From: Gnetum montanum
Taxonomy: Eukaryota > Streptophyta > Gnetopsida > Gnetales > Gnetaceae
NCBI GenBank assembly: GCA_015680685.1
Contig: MNCI01014147.1
Location: forward strand, 358,985 to 422,984
Reading direction: 5' to 3'
Length of the DNA: 64,000 bases
A model generated the notes under the pieces. The model had not been told where the DNA came from. It was given only the letters and a program-made list of their open reading frames with translations, and did no database searches. The position numbers and the translations under genes were made by a program. Below, one piece after another: positions 60,601-64,000 of this stretch. Numbering within the stretch: the stretch's first letter is position 1; each line of letters opens with the position of its first letter.

Positions 60601-60800
60601 TTTAGTGCACTTAGAGTTATGATGCACTAGGTGGGTAACTAGGGTTGGGGCCATAGTGGAGACATTGCTACCTTTGGCATCTGACTTGATTGTCAAGTTC
60701 ATTACTGACAATCTACCTCCTAAGACATCAAGGGGATCAATAGACATAATAAGCCCATGTTACTTATAAATATTTGGATGATGCCATAGTATAGTCAATA
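60601..60800 (+). other. Boundary between array and plus-strand ORF
   Basis: A short unassigned stretch follows the last recognisable box (AGCATGGAAG near 60569). No clear coding or repeat pattern is seen. Confidence 0.35.
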
Positions 60801-63800
60801 TAATACTGACAATACTCTGATGGTGCTACATCGGGCCCACACATTGTTCTAGAACTCACCCAAAACAATGTATTATCTACAGGGGTAAGCATAATTGTTA
60901 TAGTGTTTTTATGGATTTATTGGTTGAACTACTTTCCTAACTCCATTGGTTTTATGGACTTCTCACTGGTACCAAGTTGATGATCAAGGCTTGATCATTA
61001 ACGATCAAACCTTAGTAGTGGATAAAATTTCCCTAGATGAATTCACCAAGGGCCCCTAAATTAGAACTATTATGTATTAATAGCTAAAAGGGGACTTTGG
61101 TGCATACACTAAAAGGTTCAACCTTTTATACCATAAGTGTGCGGATGATGGGATGATACACAACTAGTGGGTAGACTCCACTAACTCCATGGATCAGACC
61201 CTTGCAACTGGGACCATTGCTCAAATCACACTGAAGAAGAAGAAGAAAGGTAAACATGAATGCTATAGCATCTAGTGTTTTATGGTTATGAAAACTCTAA
61301 GTATTCTATTGCTTTGACTAGTTGTTGATGCTAAACTTTGGTAGGACCTTCCGCCTCTATTGATGTTACCATACCACTTTTAGAAGCATGTCATGAGGAT
61401 ATTATCATTCTCAATTTTGGTGAGGTAATACCAACACAAGAGTGGCTAAGGGGATAGATGCCTAGGTACATTCAAGCAAAAATCTAGCATGCATGTTTGC
61501 TTGATGTATTTATGACTCCTATCCCTTCTAGCCTTGATATGGAGATGCTTCACATCATCAACTCCTTTAATGGAAAAGATGATCATTTTAGCACGATCAT
61601 TCAAGGCATGAAGGTTAACATGGACATTGATGAGGGTCTCTTTTGCAACTTGTTTGGTATCCTGGCTAACAAGGGAAAGGTTCCCACTAGGATAGTAAAG
61701 GAATTGAGCCATCATGAGGAAGTTTTGGAGTGGCTTGATACCAACATGGGCCACTTCAAAATTATCATGGATGGCTCCATGAACCATAATGCAAAGGAAT
61801 CATATCTTTTGTTTAGGTCTTGTGTGTTTCCTAAACTATTATCCCAAAAGAAGGTGATTGGCATCATGTAGGGGTGAACCTTTAAGAAGGTCTTGATGGA
61901 TGACACCAAGTTTAACTAGGTAGTTACTTTGGCTATTAGGCTTTAGGAGGATATCCTTGGACTCTGCACAAACACCTCTATAATAATCCACATGCATTTT
62001 GAATTTTTTGTTGATTATTTGAAGAGGTTTGTGGAGTTTTTTGTGGTGTATAGAAATGGACAATGGATTCCCCAAACCCAAGCACACTTTTAAAGCCTTG
62101 GATAAAGCACATTTATCCAATGGTGCAAGCCCAAAATCTAATAGAGGGGATGGATGATACACTATCCATTACCACAAAGGATCTTGATGTTAGGTAGTGT
62201 GAGTCTCCCAATAGCATAGATGACGATGAGCCTCTCACATTCCTAATGAGAGTCTTAGAGGCTGAAGGGGTAGATAGGGAAAAACTTAATAAGCATATGA
62301 AGGAAGCACCACTGGCATTAGATCAATTTGCCTTGAAGAAGCTTAAGTTTAAGCTTAAGCCATCACAATAGGCAATCATCGATACACTTTGTTTAAGTTT
62401 TGCTATTTTATGTTTTAAATTTTATTGCTATGTTATGCTTTCATGTGTTAACTAGTTTTCTATGTGCTATGGTTCTAGAAAAGTGTCAATTAATGGTAGC
62501 CCAAGCTACCATGGAGGAAGAACAAATGCATGCAAAAGAGGCACTCCTCAAGCAACCTAAGGTTGAAGGGTTTGCCGATGCAAATATAAATGATCTAGAT
62601 GCCTTGTTTGGTGAGTCGATGTGATGTACATCCCCCATTATCATCCCAAAGGAGGAAGAGGAGTTAGGTATGCCCATGCTTTAACACTGTCATTATATCA
62701 TATGGTTAAATTTTTGTTTTCATCATAACCATTCAATGATTATTATGCTTATAGTAGTTCCTAAGCAACTAGTGTAAGCCCTTGTCCCTAAGTTTTATGT
62801 GAAACCATGGGTGGAGATCCCACACAAGATAGAGTTCATGCATGGGATGGCTAAGGACATCATTAACCGATTGCAACAAGTTACACCTGAAATAGGTAAG
62901 GACTTCATTTTATGTGCCTTAGTTGTTTGGCTATGTTATAGGCTATGCTTGTGTTATGGATATCTTAGGTTGTACATTATGTTTATAGTTGTATTTCATG
63001 CTTGTGTAGTGCCTTCTGTGGAGTGGGATTGTAGTAAAGACATGGAGATTGACTCGTTACCTAAGCTTTTCTTCAATGTATCTAGTGTACCCTTGAAGTT
63101 GTATGAGATTGCTATTGATCTAGCAATGTCATGTGAAAAAACTTCATGAGAGCTAGAGAGGTCCAATGAATCCCTATGGGAGGAAGTTATGTTCTTAAGG
63201 GATAAGACTCAATGGTAGGAGGATACCATTAGAAATCTCCAAGACCACAAGGCCTTTATGGAAGCCCAAGTGGCTAACTTAGGATATCATGTGGGCCCAC
63301 TACTAGCATAACATTAAGGACAAAGTAGTGGTCTTATGAGAGATGATGAAGGAAAAAATGTAGATGGACCTCATCTCCTAAAAGGTTGAGGACTAGAAAG
63401 ATCACTGCACTTGGGTCCTAGAGTGGGGTAAGAAACAAAAGGCCCACAAGCAACAATACAAGATAGGTCGTGGGGCTTACCTTAAGTGGCTCAAGGAGGA
63501 GTTAGTTGAATGGTGCAAGAGAAAGCTATTCATCTAGGGGATCTAAGTGAAGAATGCTTATTGAATTTTTTGAGTACTCTTATGGTGGAGCAATTCCCTA
63601 CTACTCATGTTGCCGCTATTGTAGGTGATACCTCTACTACTACTATTTCCCAAGAGCAACCTACTTGGATTGTGATAGAAAGGACCAGCATCCTTTCTGG
63701 CATTGATCTTGGGGATGTTAACAAGCTCAACATGATGGAGGATCAAATCTTTCATCATTTGGAGGAAGGCCTTCCACATCTACCCCTAGAAGTTAGGGAG

Positions 63801-64000
63801 CCAAAATACCCATAGGTTTGATATATTTTATGTTTTACATTTTTATTTTTTTTCTATGTTTTTGGCTATTGGTTACTAACTAGCTATGTTTTGTTGTATT
63901 TTAGGCCTTAGGAGACATTGGCCACCCCAATGATGAGGGTAGAAATGACCCCCCACTTCCTCCTCCAGAAGCTCCTTAGCAACCTCCATCATCCTATTCT
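60801..64000 (+). pseudogene. Intron-containing plus-strand coding remnant, unknown function
   Basis: Plus-strand coding pieces follow each other with plausible plant introns: about 61250-61344, 62371-62478 (GC donor), 62668-62754, 62896-63009 and 63816-63904, each T-rich and 87-114 nt. Readable parts are VDDQGLIINDQTLVVDKISL (about 60970), the long piece 61497-61871 (with MDIDEGLFCNLFGILANKGK), LTFLMRVLEAEGVDREKLNK (about 62235-62300), ERSNESLWEEVMFLRDKTQW (63150-63210, coiled-coil-like), KQQYKIGRGAYLKWLKEELV (about 63450-63510) and 63510-63815. Stops occur (for example near 61460 and 61870). I do not recognise the family. An antisense extra ORF of a Tat-lineage element is the best guess, as introns would survive retrotransposition only in that orientation. 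A host gene remnant is the alternative. Confidence 0.5.

Noticed and set aside
61446-61787. Minus-strand reading of 113 codons
   Set aside because: Antisense shadow of the plus-strand piece at 61497-61871, which has splice-compatible neighbours and continues in sense on both sides.
1-64000. CRISPR arrays, bacterial operons, tRNA or rRNA genes
   Set aside because: No regular spacer arrays, no ribosome-binding-site gene clusters and no tRNA or rRNA signature were seen; the sequence is plant retroelement DNA.

Overview
This window looks like a piece of a large, repeat-rich seed-plant nuclear genome. No host gene, tRNA or rRNA is recognisable. Almost everything is decayed LTR retrotransposon, nearly all on the minus strand, full of stops and frameshifts and poor in CpG. 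That fits old, methylated heterochromatin. A gymnosperm or other large-genome plant is plausible, but the sequence does not fix the species.

The main family is Athila-like Ty3/gypsy. It has LTRs of about 850-920 bp that read TGAT...ATCA on the minus strand and a PBS starting TTGGCACCATT. Its order is gag, protease (D[S/L]GS...NLIS), RT/RNase H/integrase, a 1.8-2.1 kb non-coding stretch, then an extra ORF (aORF) next to the 3' LTR. Element A (411-11947) is inserted in the aORF of element B (169-410 plus 11948-21424). B has the fullest pol. A has lost RT and RNase H. Element D (25096-28190) keeps only its 3' LTR and aORF. Element E (31602-42084) is complete from LTR to LTR with a near-perfect 5-bp target duplication, yet carries no RT, RNase H or integrase core. 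Element C (44597-51325) shows the same pol-less layout, so E and C look like one non-autonomous lineage.

Between and under these copies lie other families. F is a gypsy element with an iMet-type PBS: integrase and RNase H at 23.3-25.1 kb, gag at 30.5-31.6 kb, leader at 42.1-42.3 kb. D and E are inserted in it. H (28191-about 30510) is another LTR element with its own extra ORF, inserted in D. G (51326-about 56480) is a Tat-lineage element with dual RNase H that truncates C.

The right end differs. At 57.14-60.6 kb is a diverged tandem array of about 190-bp monomers, apparently paired into about 375-bp dimers. At 60.8-64.0 kb is a plus-strand coding remnant with several short plant-type introns and a coiled-coil stretch. 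Array plus intron-bearing antisense ORF resembles the 3' half of a Tat-lineage element whose gag-pol would lie beyond the window.

The most interesting inference is an internal promoter in the Athila-like family. About 430-460 bp upstream of each aORF start in A, B and C (and less clearly in E) lies a TATA box preceded by the same CATCAA/CATTGA-rich array that precedes the TATA box in the LTR. The extra ORF may therefore have had its own U3-like promoter.
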